Shown: positions 7,802 through 17,430, counted from the stretch's first letter. The stretch: 64,000 bases of DNA from Humidesulfovibrio sp. (GCA_031292175.1 JARLHQ010000028.1:124001-188000), one strand, 5' to 3'. Translations and numbers: made by a program. Notes: generated by a model from the letters alone, not told the origin.

Positions 7802-9235
7802 TTATTTCAATTTCTCAGCGAGGAGCTGGTTCACCACGGCCGGGTTGGCCTGGCCCTTGGTGCGTCGCATGATCTGGCCCACGAAGAAGCCCATGAGCTT
7901 GGTCTTGCCCGCGCGGTAGTCGGCCAGCTCCTTGGGATTCTCGGCCAGCACAGCGTCGATGTCCGCAACCAGCGCCGAGGTGTCCGAGATCTGCACCAGG
8001 CCCTTGGCCTTCACCAGCGCCTCGGGGTCGCCGCCGGTTTCCAGAAGTTCGGGCAGGATGTCCTTGCCGCTCTTGGCGCTGATCTGCCCTTCTTCCACCA
8101 GCCGCACCAGGACGGCAAGGCTCTCGGGAGCAAGCTTCAGGTCCGCCGCGCGGCCGCCGCTCGCGTTCAACTCGCGCATGATGTCGGTCATAATCCAGTT
8201 GGCGATCTTCTTGGGTTCGGCAAAGACCTTCACCGCGGCCTCATAGTACTCAGCGAGATCGCGCTCGCTGGTCAGCACCTCGGCGGCGTCATCGGACAAG
8301 CCATACTGCGTCTTGAAACGCGCCTCGCGCGCCTTGGGCAGTTCGGGCAGTTCGTCCTTCCAGCGGGCCAGCCACTCCTCGGAGAGCACCAGGGGCACCA
8401 GGTCCGGGCAGGGGAAATAACGGTAGTCGTGGGCCTCTTCCTTGCCGCGCATGGACTGCGTAACGCCCTTGTTCGCGTCGTAGAGCCGCGTCTCCTGCAC
8501 CACAGGCTCGCCGTCCTCCACCAGATCGATCTGGCGCTCCACCTCATACTCGATGGCCTTTTGGACATGCTTGAAGCTGTTCAGGTTCTTGAGTTCCGCG
8601 CGGGTGCCGAAGGCCTCCTGGCCGAAGGGCCGGACGCTCACGTTGGCGTCGCAGCGGAAGGAGCCCTCCTCCATGTTGCCGTCGCAGATGTCGAGGTAGA
8701 CCAGGATGCTGCGCAGGGCCTTCAAGTAGGCCACGGCCTCCTCGGCGTTGCGCATGTCCGGCTCGGAGACAATCTCGATGAGCGGCACGCAGGAGCGGTT
8801 CAGGTCCACATAGCTGGCGTTGTCCGAGGCCGAGTGGATGTTCTTGCCCGCGTCCTCCTCCATGTGGATGCGCGTGACGCCCACACGCTTCGCCCCCTTG
8901 CCGGTGACGATGTCCACATGGCCGCGCTCGCAGATGGGCAGCTCGAACTGGGAGGTCTGGTAGCCTTTGGGCAGGTCGGGATAAAAATAGTTCTTCCGCG
9001 CGAACACGCTCTTGCGGTTGATCTCGCAGTCGATGGCGAGGCCCATCTTGGCCGCGTACTCCACGACCTTCTTGTTCAGCACCGGCAGCACGCCGGGCAT
9101 CCCGGAGCACACAGGGCAGGTGTTCTCGTTCGGGTCCCCGCCGAATTGCGTGGAGCAGCCGCAGAAGATTTTGGATTTGGTCTTGAGCTGGGCATGCACC
9201 TCAAGTCCGATGACGGTCTCGTACCTCGCAGCCAT
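7802..9235 (-). CDS. gatB: Asp-tRNA(Asn)/Glu-tRNA(Gln) amidotransferase subunit B
   Basis: Subunit of GatCAB that amidates mischarged Glu-tRNA(Gln) and Asp-tRNA(Asn). 477 residues of standard length: catalytic cradle domain starting [13 protein letters not shown], with two Cys pairs near residues 22-24 and 40-43 ([15 protein letters not shown]) for zinc, and a helical C-terminal YqeY-like domain ([18 protein letters not shown]). A G-rich AAGGGGGG precedes the ATG. gatA and gatC are not in the window. Confidence 0.97.
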   Translation of the reverse strand: MAARYETVIGLEVHAQLKTKSKIFCGCSTQFGGDPNENTCPVCSGMPGVLPVLNKKVVEYAAKMGLAIDCEINRKSVFARKNYFYPDLPKGYQTSQFELPICERGHVDIVTGKGAKRVGVTRIHMEEDAGKNIHSASDNASYVDLNRSCVPLIEIVSEPDMRNAEEAVAYLKALRSILVYLDICDGNMEEGSFRCDANVSVRPFGQEAFGTRAELKNLNSFKHVQKAIEYEVERQIDLVEDGEPVVQETRLYDANKGVTQSMRGKEEAHDYRYFPCPDLVPLVLSEEWLARWKDELPELPKAREARFKTQYGLSDDAAEVLTSERDLAEYYEAAVKVFAEPKKIANWIMTDIMRELNASGGRAADLKLAPESLAVLVRLVEEGQISAKSGKDILPELLETGGDPEALVKAKGLVQISDTSALVADIDAVLAENPKELADYRAGKTKLMGFFVGQIMRRTKGQANPAVVNQLLAEKLK

Positions 9236-9256
9236 GGGCCCCCCTTGGCGCGCCGC

Positions 9257-9913
9257 TTACGCCCCGGCCTTGCGGGTGTAGAGTTCCGGGTTCAAGCGCG
9301 GATCGTTGTACATTTTGAATTGGTAGTAGACCTTGGGCCGTTTCTGGCCCGAGGCGTAATCGCCCAAGAGATCGTCGACCGCCAGGGCCAGGTCCGTGCG
9401 CTGTTCAGTGAGCACAAAGAGCTTGCGCTGGCATTCGGACACAAAGTCCGCCGCCTCGCCCGCACGCTCGGCCTGCTCATTCATGTGGTATATTTTGAGG
9501 GCCAGGATGGAGCCGCGGTCCAGGGCCACACCGATGGTCTCGGTGTTGAAGCGCGCGCGCGCTCCTGCCGACACGGCGGGCAGAATGGGCTCGAAGGCGC
9601 GCACGAGGAACAGGTCCAGGCGTTCGATCAGGTCGTTGCGTTCCTGGTTCAGCTTGTCGATGGCGTACTTGCAGTCCGCGATGAGTTGCGGCCCGGCGTC
9701 CTGGCGGCGCGCCCGGTCCTCAACATGCCAAAGGCGGAAGTTGCACCAGTGCTGGCGCTGCAAGAGGTCGAGAAAGCCGACGGCATCGGCGGCCTCGGGC
9801 AAGCCTGCGGAGAATTGGGGTTCCTGGCGGTGCCAGTCGGAAACGGTCTGCGCCTGGAGTTCAAAGGCTTGGCGCAACAGGGAACGGATGTCGTCAAAGG
9901 AGAAAGTGCTCAT
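9257..9913 (-). CDS. DUF4254-family protein
   Basis: 218 residues, soluble and helical, without signal or membrane segments. It looks like the DUF4254 family by its length and conserved features (HWCNFRLWHVEDRAR; CKYAIDKLNQERNDLIERLD). No function is known. The start at 9913 follows AGAGGATA; an upstream in-frame start at 9943 would overlap the mltA stop and is less likely. It sits between mltA and gatB in an apparent operon. Confidence 0.75.
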   Translation of the reverse strand: MSTFSFDDIRSLLRQAFELQAQTVSDWHRQEPQFSAGLPEAADAVGFLDLLQRQHWCNFRLWHVEDRARRQDAGPQLIADCKYAIDKLNQERNDLIERLDLFLVRAFEPILPAVSAGARARFNTETIGVALDRGSILALKIYHMNEQAERAGEAADFVSECQRKLFVLTEQRTDLALAVDDLLGDYASGQKRPKVYYQFKMYNDPRLNPELYTRKAGA

Positions 9914-9923
9914 TATCCTCTCG

Positions 9924-11252
9924 TTACTTGGCCCGCAAGGCATTCTTGCTCACGAGCAGATGCAGGCCCGCGCTCACGCGCAGGCAGGATTCCAGACGTT
10001 CGGCTTGGTCGCCGCTGCCTAGATAGAGATCGAGCCGGTGGCCGCGGATGGCGGCGCCGGTGTCCTGGGCCAGGACCAGTCCGCGCAGGCTGACGGGAAT
10101 GCCGCCGCCCTGTCCCGGCAAGGAGACATCCAGCGCGGCCACGGATCCCAAGGGCAGGAGACTTGGGTCTGTAGCCAGACTAACCAGCGCAGTCAATGGC
10201 TTTTCCATGGCCCCGGCGCTAACGCCCTGGCGCAACTCAAAAAATACAAAGCTACGATTTTTCGCCATAACCTCGCGGGCGGGCTCCGGGTTCGCCTCGC
10301 ACCAGGCGCGGACTGAATCGTGGCCGAGGCGATCCGGGGGCAGCGTTCCGGTTGCCAGCAGCAACTGCCCCAGGCCCTGAAACTCATAACCGTTGGATGC
10401 CGCGAACTGCGCGGTCCGCTTGCCGCCGTCGGGCAGGACCAGGGTGCCCGCGCCCTCGGTCTGCAGCCAGAAGGCGTCCAACGGACTCTTGACCCAGGCG
10501 ATCTCCAAGCCCTGGCCGGAAAGCGCCCCCTGGTCGATTTGCTCTCTGTCGTAGTAGGGTTGGATGGCGCCGCCGGAAACGCGGTAGGCCTTGGGCTTCC
10601 CGTCGCGCTGCTCCTCCTCGCTGGCTTGGCGCAGGTCCGGGGGCTTGGCATAGAGCGGCGTCTCGAAGCCCGGCTGCCGGGTCAGACTGGCCTGCACCTC
10701 CGGTGAATAGTAGCCGGTCAAAAGCGGGTTTGGCGCCAACTCGTACCACACGAAGCGTTCTGCGAGCAGACCGGGGTTGGCGTCAAGCTGGGGCAGGAGG
10801 TTGTACAGTTCCTCGGCGGTCGCAAAAAGCTGGCCCCAGGTGAGGCTGCCCGTTGGCTGCACCAAGGCCGGGGTGTCTTGTCTCTGGCGCGTCAGAAATG
10901 CCAGGCTCGCGCGCAGGGGTTCGGCCAAGGCGGTGTAGGAAGTCAGGGACTGGCCAGAGGGGTTCAGGCGCAGGGCCAGAGACATCGCCTCGGGGCCGGT
11001 GCTGGCGCTGAAGGCGGGCACGCCCTCGCGCGCATCCTCCGCTCCGGCTGCGCCGGATTCCGGCTCCGGGGCTGGCTCAGCGACGGGCTGGGCGACGGGC
11101 TGGGCGGTCCGGGCACGGGCGGCCACGCGGTTGCGGCGCACCTCGTCGGCCGGACGGCCGCGCGTGTCGCGGGGCAGGTAGTCGAGCAGCGCGCAACCGC
11201 AGAGGCTTAAGGTGAGCAGGATGAAAAGCCCCGCGCGCAGTGTTGCGGCCAT
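9924..11252 (-). CDS. mltA: membrane-bound lytic murein transglycosylase A
   Basis: Outer-membrane lipoprotein cleaving peptidoglycan glycan strands. 442 residues: a signal peptide with lipobox LCGC (lipidated Cys20), a low-complexity P/A/E spacer (about 45-85), the MltA double-psi barrel domain (LTGYYSPEVQASLTRQPGF near 180) and a C-terminal 3D domain ending RGHRLDLYLGSG, where the conserved aspartate lies in the family. The start has AAGGAGG upstream. Same strand run as nadK and gatB. Confidence 0.93.
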   Translation of the reverse strand: MAATLRAGLFILLTLSLCGCALLDYLPRDTRGRPADEVRRNRVAARARTAQPVAQPVAEPAPEPESGAAGAEDAREGVPAFSASTGPEAMSLALRLNPSGQSLTSYTALAEPLRASLAFLTRQRQDTPALVQPTGSLTWGQLFATAEELYNLLPQLDANPGLLAERFVWYELAPNPLLTGYYSPEVQASLTRQPGFETPLYAKPPDLRQASEEEQRDGKPKAYRVSGGAIQPYYDREQIDQGALSGQGLEIAWVKSPLDAFWLQTEGAGTLVLPDGGKRTAQFAASNGYEFQGLGQLLLATGTLPPDRLGHDSVRAWCEANPEPAREVMAKNRSFVFFELRQGVSAGAMEKPLTALVSLATDPSLLPLGSVAALDVSLPGQGGGIPVSLRGLVLAQDTGAAIRGHRLDLYLGSGDQAERLESCLRVSAGLHLLVSKNALRAK

Positions 11253-11270
11253 GCCCTGCCCTCCTTGCCC

Positions 11271-13013
11271 CTAATGCTCCATGACCACGTCGGAGAAACG
11301 GCCCACGCCATACTCGCGCCGGCGCAGGAACCTCTCCGGGCCGGGGCCGATGATCTGCAGCTCCGGCTGGCGCTTCTGCACGGAGAGCGCGATGTTCATC
11401 TCCTTGGTGCAGCCCGTGGAATACGTGGAGTCCTTGCCCGCCCAGACGGGAGGCACCTTCTTGCCCATGAGCTCGAAGCTCTTCTCGATATCCGCATCGG
11501 TCTGGAAGCGCCACACGTTCAGGTAACCGCTGCGCTGCACGCGCTCCCACATGAACATGAGGTCGTCGGCGTCCAGGCCTTCCTCGAAGTACTCGCCAGG
11601 ATTGATGATGAACGTGTCCTCCAGGCGCGAGCGCAGATACGCCACAAAGGTGTTCAGCACCTCGATGGCCGCCTTCACCTGGCCGGGGATGCTGCCCACG
11701 ATGGCGCTGTAGAACATGACGGTCTTGCCGGTGTCCCTGGCCTGGCGCATCTGGTTGATGATGCCCTCGGCCTTGTCCAGGATGGCCTCTTCGCTGAACT
11801 TCATAATATGCACAGGCTTTGGCTTGAAATACATGCGGAACTTGCCGCACTCGTCGCAGAAGAACACCAGCACGTCGCGGGTGAAATCGTGGCTGGTGCC
11901 AATGAAGCGGCGGTAATAGGCCTCGCCCTTGGCCAGCACCAGATCACACTCCTTCCAGGCGCGGGCGAAGGTGACGCTCAGTCGGTACGGATTGAAGCGC
12001 TCGCGGGAGCCATCGGAGATGATCACCAGGGCATGCTCGCGCAGGGCCTGCAAGAGCTCGTTCTTGCTGGCCCGGTCGTTCTGCAGCACGTAGGCGTCCT
12101 TGAAGTCCTCGGCCAGCACGGGGTCGCTCTCCAGGTCCCACACGGTTGGGCTGTCGAAATAAAAGCCGTCCTTCAGGGCCAGCACCACGCGGTGGCCCTG
12201 GCGCAGAAGCGAACGCACCACCTTGAGATCCATGAGGATGCCGCCGCTGGCCCTGGGCAGGTACAGGATGCGCAAGGGACCGCGCTCCGGCCGGAAGACG
12301 CCGCGCAGGGGCGAGAAGTCCACGTCCGAGAGGCTCTCGCGCATGGTGTCTGCGTCCAGGCCCTCGGTGGAGTCCTCCTGGAGCCAGAACGGCTTGTAGG
12401 TGGAAAAAAACAGCAGCCGTTCCATTTCCAGCAGGTCCAGCTCGAAGCGCAGGTCCGTGATGCTGGCGCACGAAAGCCGGTCCTCTGGGCAAACATTCAC
12501 CAGACGGTTGAAAAAGGCGCTGTCCAGAAAGGTCCGCGCCCGGCGGTTCATGTTCATTTTCTGCTCACGGAAGGGATCCGTGATGCCGCTCTGGGTCAGA
12601 AAAATGGTGAGCATGCGCTTGAGCAAGCGCGAGGGGATAAGGATTGGAGCGGCAAGGGCCATGCGGAACTTGTGACGACAGAGAAAAAGGATGCGCTGGC
12701 GCAGGGGGCCGGCAGGCAGCGCGCCTCGCAGCGTACGCACGAGAAGCCGCCACTGTTCTCCGTACTCCCGGCGCAGGTCGCCTCCCAGGTGGGACTTGAG
12801 CAAAAAGTGCAGCATCCAGTCGCCGCAGGGAGCGTAGAAGCTGTCCTCCTCCAGGGACACGATGAAGCGTATCTGCTCCGGCGAGGCGTTCTTGACCGGA
12901 TCAATGGAGTGCTCCAGGCTGTTCTCGGTCATGAAATGCAACAGCAGCGCGTCCAAGGCCGGGGCCTGGCCGTAACGGATCTCACGGGCGGTGTCGAAGG
13001 GGAACTCTTGCAC
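11271..13013 (-). CDS. DUF89/ARMT1-like protein with altered metal site
   Basis: 580 residues. The N-terminal half (1-240) is helical and unrecognised. Residues 248-370 follow the pattern of the DUF89/ARMT1 fold: ILYLPRASGGILMDL where the family has a DNAGE-type metal motif, then GHRVVLALKDG, SDGS, and CDLVLAKGEAYY matching the family DLVIAKGQ. A CxxC (C386/C389) follows. The family Asp-Asn-Glu ligands are replaced by Arg-Ala-Gly, so the usual phosphatase chemistry is doubtful. Start: a GTG eight bases after the nadK stop, with AGAGG overlapping that stop; the frame is open upstream but inside nadK. Function unknown. Confidence 0.72.
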   Translation of the reverse strand: MQEFPFDTAREIRYGQAPALDALLLHFMTENSLEHSIDPVKNASPEQIRFIVSLEEDSFYAPCGDWMLHFLLKSHLGGDLRREYGEQWRLLVRTLRGALPAGPLRQRILFLCRHKFRMALAAPILIPSRLLKRMLTIFLTQSGITDPFREQKMNMNRRARTFLDSAFFNRLVNVCPEDRLSCASITDLRFELDLLEMERLLFFSTYKPFWLQEDSTEGLDADTMRESLSDVDFSPLRGVFRPERGPLRILYLPRASGGILMDLKVVRSLLRQGHRVVLALKDGFYFDSPTVWDLESDPVLAEDFKDAYVLQNDRASKNELLQALREHALVIISDGSRERFNPYRLSVTFARAWKECDLVLAKGEAYYRRFIGTSHDFTRDVLVFFCDECGKFRMYFKPKPVHIMKFSEEAILDKAEGIINQMRQARDTGKTVMFYSAIVGSIPGQVKAAIEVLNTFVAYLRSRLEDTFIINPGEYFEEGLDADDLMFMWERVQRSGYLNVWRFQTDADIEKSFELMGKKVPPVWAGKDSTYSTGCTKEMNIALSVQKRQPELQIIGPGPERFLRRREYGVGRFSDVVMEH

Positions 13014-13020
13014 GGGGGAG

Positions 13021-13875
13021 CTACCTCTGCGTGAAAAAACCTTTGCTCGCCAGTTTGGCGAAATATGAATCGCTGCCGGTGTGCGCCATATGCAGATCGT
13101 CCGGGCTCCGGCGCACGCGCACCACGTCGCCCTGCTCCAGGCCAAGGGACAGTTGGCCGTCGATGGTCAGGCGCACCTCGCCCCGCTGTTCCTCCACCGT
13201 GACCTCAAGCTCCTCGTCGCAAGGCAGCACCATGGGACTGAAGGTGTTGAGGAAGGGACAGACCGGGGTAAGGCAGAAAGCCTGCATGTCCGGATGCACC
13301 AGCGGTCCGCCAGCAGAGTTGCCATAGGCAGTGGATCCCGTGGGGGTGCTGATGATGAGCCCATCGGCGCGCATGTCACACACCCGTTCGCCCGCGCGGG
13401 AAACACCCAGGCGGATCAGCCGGGCCATGTCGCCCCGGCTGGCCACCACGTCGTTCACCGCCACGCCGGAACATACCGTGCCAGCCCCACGCGTCACTGC
13501 GTAGGAAAGGCACACACGCCGTGAAAGCCGATAGTTTCCACTCAGCAGGGCCTCAACGCGGTGGGACCAATCCGACGCGCCTTCAGCCAGAAAGCCGACG
13601 CGCCCAAGGTTCAGCCCCAGAAGCGGGATGCCGAGGCGCAGGCAGGCGCGCGCGACGCCAATGAACGTGCCATCGCCGCCAAGAACCAGCACAGCGTCCC
13701 AGGGGTTGCCCGCCGGAGACTCACAGGCGTCAAGTCCGCCGCACACGTTGTGCTCACACAGGGTGGCGGCTATCCGCCGTCCGGCGAGCCAAGCCACGAT
13801 CTCATCCCCAAGGGCGCGGGCCTGCCCGTCGCCGGTGCGCAGCATAAGCAAAATGGACCGTTTTTCTTCACTCAT
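13021..13875 (-). CDS. nadK: NAD kinase
   Basis: ATP-dependent phosphorylation of NAD to NADP. 284 residues with the GGDGT motif at 66-70, NDVVASRGDMARL (NE/D motif) near 140, and the diacylglycerol-kinase-like substrate loop PTGSTAYGNSAGGPLVHP near 185. First gene of the minus-strand run and divergent from the DVU0524/flgM pair. The ribosome binding site is weak (TAGGG). Confidence 0.96.
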   Translation of the reverse strand: MSEEKRSILLMLRTGDGQARALGDEIVAWLAGRRIAATLCEHNVCGGLDACESPAGNPWDAVLVLGGDGTFIGVARACLRLGIPLLGLNLGRVGFLAEGASDWSHRVEALLSGNYRLSRRVCLSYAVTRGAGTVCSGVAVNDVVASRGDMARLIRLGVSRAGERVCDMRADGLIISTPTGSTAYGNSAGGPLVHPDMQAFCLTPVCPFLNTFSPMVLPCDEELEVTVEEQRGEVRLTIDGQLSLGLEQGDVVRVRRSPDDLHMAHTGSDSYFAKLASKGFFTQR

Positions 13876-13966
13876 GCGCGGACCCTAGACAAATCCCAAA
13901 AAACATTCAACACATCCCACGCCGCTACGCAAAATGCGCAAAATTTGTTTTTTTCGTGATTCCCCC

Positions 13967-13994
13967 TAAAGTTATATGGCCAGTTGGACGATAC
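13967..13994 (+). promoter_or_regulatory. sigma28 (FliA)-type promoter
   Basis: TAAAGTTA at 13967, then 12 bases, then GACGATAC at 13987, close to the flagellar sigma28 consensus TAAAGTTT-N11-GCCGATAA. It ends 25 bases before the DVU0524-type gene that precedes flgM, a gene class commonly under FliA. Confidence 0.5.
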
Positions 13995-14019
13995 GAGAGT
14001 CAAGCGAGGAGTGTATGTG

Positions 14020-14436
14020 ATGAATGCCCAACCGTTGAATGTACGCCTGATGCTGCGAACCTATGGGAAGCAGCTGACTAGCGCCAAGCGGTTGGCCAGA
14101 TTCAAGCGCGCGCTTGCCCTTTCCGGCGCGCAGGACATGGTAAGCATCTCCCGCGAGGCCCGGCGCAAGGAGCTGGTGGAGAGGATTTCGCAAGAGGTCA
14201 TTGAAAACCTCCTGGTAAACGGGCAAGACAATCCGGTGGTCGAACGGGTGCTGGAGGCTTTGGAACAGGACCTTGGCGAGCGGGTGCTTTTCGACTACCC
14301 TCTGGATGGCGGTGAAGTCCAGATTCTCCGTCAGACTCCCGAGGGCCCGCAGGAGGTCATTCCCGAAGAAAAGATGCGCATCATGCGCAGGCTTTGGGAA
14401 ATCACCACGAACAGCGTAGACGAGACGATGCTTTAG
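14020..14436 (+). CDS. DVU0524-family FlgM-associated protein
   Basis: 138 residues, soluble and charged, of the small family found beside flgM in Desulfovibrio (DVU0524 type). Features are a basic N-terminal helix (RTYGKQLTSAKRLARFKRAL), SREARRKELVERISQEVIENLL, and EEKMRIMRRLWEITT near the end. Function unknown; the linkage to flgM and to a sigma28-like promoter points to flagellar control. Start: ATG at 14020 with GAGGAG upstream; an earlier ATG at 14015 meets a stop at once. Confidence 0.85.
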   Translation: MNAQPLNVRLMLRTYGKQLTSAKRLARFKRALALSGAQDMVSISREARRKELVERISQEVIENLLVNGQDNPVVERVLEALEQDLGERVLFDYPLDGGEVQILRQTPEGPQEVIPEEKMRIMRRLWEITTNSVDETML

Positions 14437-14460
14437 ACCCTCAAATAAGGGGGGGAGAAA

Positions 14461-14766
14461 ATGGAAATCAAGAAGTTATACGGCGACATGACCGCGTACT
14501 CCTCGCAGAATCTGCAGGAGAGCCAGCGCGTACAGCAGGATCAGTCCGCACAGGACGCCACGGGGCTCAAGCAGAGCGGCGACACCGTCGCCCTCTCCTC
14601 GGCGGCCAAGCTCCTCGCCTCCACGGTCAGCACGGCCAGCAACTCCTCCGACGTGCGCGCCGACAAGGTCCGAAACCTCAAGGAGCAGGTGCAGGCGGGC
14701 ACGTATAAGCCAGACATCCGCAAGGCCGCAGCCAACCTGCTGCGCGACGAGGTAAGCCTGACATAG
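14461..14766 (+). CDS. flgM: anti-sigma28 factor FlgM
   Basis: Holds sigma28 inactive until the hook-basal body is finished, then is exported through it. 101 residues with a disordered, Q/S-rich N-terminal half and the conserved C-terminal helices that bind sigma28 (RADKVRNLKEQVQAGTYKPD near 66-85, then KAAANLLRDE). GGGGGAG precedes the ATG. Cotranscribed with the DVU0524-family gene and followed by a strong terminator. Confidence 0.95.
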   Translation: MEIKKLYGDMTAYSSQNLQESQRVQQDQSAQDATGLKQSGDTVALSSAAKLLASTVSTASNSSDVRADKVRNLKEQVQAGTYKPDIRKAAANLLRDEVSLT

Positions 14767-14859
14767 CTTGCGTGAGCAGGGCCCCTCCCCCGGTCCCCCA
14801 AGCAGGAGGAGGCGTTGCGCACAACGGCGCAAGAAGCCAACCACTCAAATAAAATAAAG

Positions 14860-14897
14860 AAGCCCCCACCGAGACAAACTCGGCGGGGGCTTTTCTT
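14860..14897. terminator. terminator between convergent flgM and fliW
   Basis: AGCCCCC-ACCGAG pairs with CTCGGC-GGGGGCT across a short loop, followed by TTTTCTT on the plus strand and by an A/T-rich flank on the minus side, so it can serve both directions. Confidence 0.88.
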
Positions 14898-14915
14898 GCT
14901 GCTCTCGTGCGCGGG

Positions 14916-15386
14916 CTAATCCTTATCGGACTCCTCGCGGGGGATGTTCACAAGTCGGAAATGCGTGGGCAGCTTGGCGTCCACCTGCGGGGCCTGTAGC
15001 CCGATGCGGGCCTGGGTGTTCAGAATAATCGGCCCGGAAAGGTTCAAGGTGGTTTCCTCGGGCTTGTTGCGCGGAATGGTCACGGTCACCAGCACCGCGA
15101 TCTGGCGGAGGTTTTCCACGCGCAGGATCTTCTTCTCGGCCTGCTCAAGCTTCACGTTGTAATCGGGATAAAACGGGAAGGGGTCGGCCACCAGAAGCCC
15201 CAGGCCAGGATCGGTGACGCACTGCAAAAGCAGAAACGGCGAACTCTCCCGCACAGGGATGAGCACGTACTCGCGCTTGTCGTCCAAACCGATGAGCCCA
15301 TGCGGGAAATAGAGCACGGAATCGCGCGCAATCTCACGCTCGCCCAGCTTGGTCTGGATTACGAATTTTTTTGTTCTTCCTGCCAT
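14916..15386 (-). CDS. fliW: flagellar assembly factor FliW
   Basis: Flagellin-binding antagonist of CsrA: free flagellin takes FliW away from CsrA, coupling flagellin synthesis to export. 156 residues, slightly longer than usual, with the family core [17 protein letters not shown] and an N-terminal basic extension ([14 protein letters not shown]). The gene overlaps csrA by 28 bases, implying translational coupling and near-fixed stoichiometry. C-terminal charged tail. Confidence 0.95.
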   Translation of the reverse strand: MAGRTKKFVIQTKLGEREIARDSVLYFPHGLIGLDDKREYVLIPVRESSPFLLLQCVTDPGLGLLVADPFPFYPDYNVKLEQAEKKILRVENLRQIAVLVTVTIPRNKPEETTLNLSGPIILNTQARIGLQAPQVDAKLPTHFRLVNIPREESDKD

Positions 15387-15601
15387 AACGTCGCCGCGGC
15401 AAGCAAATCCTGCTCGCTGGCCTGAAGGGCCAGGCTATTCTGTTCCTTGATCTTGAGATACACCTCTTCCCGGTACACAGTCATATCCTCAGGCAGTTCC
15501 AGACCAAGCTTTATCTGCTTGCCCTGAATGCTGAGCACCTTAAGTTTAATGGTGTCACCCAGATAAAGGCTTTCTCCGGGCCGCCTGGTGAGGATAAGCA
15601 T
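15359..15601 (-). CDS. csrA: carbon storage regulator CsrA
   Basis: RNA-binding dimer that recognises GGA loops near ribosome binding sites and represses translation of flagellin and other messages. 80 residues: [32 protein letters not shown] with the conserved RNA-contact arginine, and a longer C-terminal helix, the surface that FliW binds in FliW-containing bacteria. It lies 161 bases downstream of flgL; that gap contains a palindrome (AACACGCGTGTT, 15706-15717) but no clear promoter. Confidence 0.97.
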   Translation of the reverse strand: MLILTRRPGESLYLGDTIKLKVLSIQGKQIKLGLELPEDMTVYREEVYLKIKEQNSLALQASEQDLLAAATLWQEEQKNS

Positions 15602-15762
15602 AATTTCTCGAATAATCGCCTGTCGGTTCTCTGGCCGCGCCGCACGTAAACTCCCACGGCTGTTTGGAACGCTAGCCTAAGGCTGGGGTGAATGTCCAGC
15701 GCGGAAACACGCGTGTTCCCCAAGAGATAGCTCGAGTCTGGCAGTCCCTTCTCTCGCGGTCG

Positions 15763-17412
15763 CTACAAATAATCCATCAGGCTCATCTTGATGATCGTGG
15801 ACGAAGACTTGAGCACGGCCTGATACGCCGTCTCCTCCTGGGTAAGCTTTGTCAAAAGAGTTGTGATGTCGACGTCTTCCACAGAACTGAGTTGTGTATT
15901 CACGCTGTCTGTCAGATTCGTCAAGATCGTCTTTGTCGTCGAGAGCCGGTTCTCGCGCCCGCCCACGCTGGCCAGGGCCGTGGTTATTTGCGTCTGGCTC
16001 AGCTTCAGGCTGTCCAGGCACTGGGAGATGCCCGTCTGATTGTTGGTCTCCAGGAAGGCGACGAGGTTGCCAACGGTTTCAAACATGTTCTTGGTCGCTG
16101 TGCCGCCATTACTGGAAAAGATGCTGGAAAGGCTGCTAAAGATCGCCGAGGTGTTGCTGCTTGTGACGGAGAGCCGACTCCCGCTCGCGGCCAAAACAGA
16201 ACTCGGGTTCTGATAGATGCCGCCGAAGATGTTCTTGCCCACGTCATTGATCTGGATGCTCTCACTAGCGCTTACCTGGAGGCTCACGTCGGCGGTGTTC
16301 GGGGTGATGACGAACTCCGCCCCCGGCTGGAGCAGATTTGAGCCATTGGAATGCAGGGTCAAAAGCCCACCTGTGGCGATGTCAAGCGTGACAGCGTTGT
16401 TGGACGAGGCGTTTGACGCCGCGTTGTTGCCTGTCACCCAGGTGAGGCCGTTGTCCAGGCTGTACGAATAATTGATGCTACCACCCATGGTCACGGCCGA
16501 GCTGTTGTCAATGCGCACGATCGTGTTGCCCGAGAAGGATCCCCGGGCCGTGGCGCTTAAAAGCTTCGTGCCTGTGCCGAGACTGCTTACGCTTGTTGCT
16601 GTGGGGTCGGCGTCGTCGCCGACGTAAATCGCAGTCGGCCGGATCCACAACCAGGTTCCCGCATTGTACGAGGTGTTGCTCGCGCTGGCCAGGTTGACCG
16701 AACTGTTGTGCGCAAAGGTGATTGAGGTGCCGCTGTCCGGCATGCTGAGGATGATCTTGCCGCCGCCGTTGGACGTGATCGTGCCGTGCTTAAAGGTCAC
16801 GCCGCCGTCCGTGCTGTAGCGCACGTCGCAGGTGCTCATGAGCGCCGAGGCGCCGCTTGCGGCATTGCTCTTCACCAACTGCACCAGGACCGTGGAGCTG
16901 CAGCTGCCCTGAATGCTGAAGCTGTTGCTGGTTGAAAGCGAAGGATCATTCGAAGTCATCCACAGACATTCTTTGAAAGCGTTCTCGTCCGTGTTCTGGC
17001 CGGCATATATGCTCTTGCTCTGGTACTTGGTGTTGGCCAGGGAGACGAGCTGTTCGTAAATCTGCCGCGCCTCATAGGCGATCTGGGTGCGGTTGTCGGC
17101 CGTCATCGTGCCAGTCGCGCCCTGCTCCGCCAACCCCTTCAAACGGGTGATAAGCGTGGACACCGAGGTCAGGGTGCTGTCCGAGGTGGAGAGCCAGCCC
17201 TGGGCCGTGCTCACATTGGTCGAGTACTGGTCATAAGAACTCAATGTGGTGTTGAGATTAAGAATAGTAGCCGCCCCCGTGGGATCGTCCGAGGGCTTGT
17301 TCACCCGCTTTTGGGAAGACGCCTGCTCGTTCAGGTCCGTCAGGGAGGTGAGTGTTTGGTTTATGTAATTGATGGACTGCGTGTACAGCATCTGTGTGGA
17401 AACGCGGAACAT
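15763..17412 (-). CDS. flgL: flagellar hook-associated protein 3 (FlgL)
   Basis: Junction protein between hook and filament. 549 residues, much longer than the roughly 300 of enteric FlgL. N-terminal flagellin-like coiled-coil (MFRVSTQMLYTQSINYINQT; SSQKRVNKPSDDP) and a C-terminal helix region (GISQCLDSLKLSQTQITTAL; QEETAYQAVLKSS) are conserved; the central 150-400 is a variable insertion with Ser/Thr/Asn-rich beta segments and two DGG/DNG-T motifs (STDGGVTF, SLDNGLTWVTG). Downstream of flgK by 18 bases. Confidence 0.95.
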   Translation of the reverse strand: MFRVSTQMLYTQSINYINQTLTSLTDLNEQASSQKRVNKPSDDPTGAATILNLNTTLSSYDQYSTNVSTAQGWLSTSDSTLTSVSTLITRLKGLAEQGATGTMTADNRTQIAYEARQIYEQLVSLANTKYQSKSIYAGQNTDENAFKECLWMTSNDPSLSTSNSFSIQGSCSSTVLVQLVKSNAASGASALMSTCDVRYSTDGGVTFKHGTITSNGGGKIILSMPDSGTSITFAHNSSVNLASASNTSYNAGTWLWIRPTAIYVGDDADPTATSVSSLGTGTKLLSATARGSFSGNTIVRIDNSSAVTMGGSINYSYSLDNGLTWVTGNNAASNASSNNAVTLDIATGGLLTLHSNGSNLLQPGAEFVITPNTADVSLQVSASESIQINDVGKNIFGGIYQNPSSVLAASGSRLSVTSSNTSAIFSSLSSIFSSNGGTATKNMFETVGNLVAFLETNNQTGISQCLDSLKLSQTQITTALASVGGRENRLSTTKTILTNLTDSVNTQLSSVEDVDITTLLTKLTQEETAYQAVLKSSSTIIKMSLMDYL

Positions 17413-17430
17413 GGCCGTTCTCCTCTGCGA

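Noticed and set aside
7757-10093. 778-codon plus-strand frame over gatB and the DUF4254 gene
   Set aside because: It runs across two well-identified minus-strand genes and the gap between them; low-complexity L/V/G/H/R-rich product.
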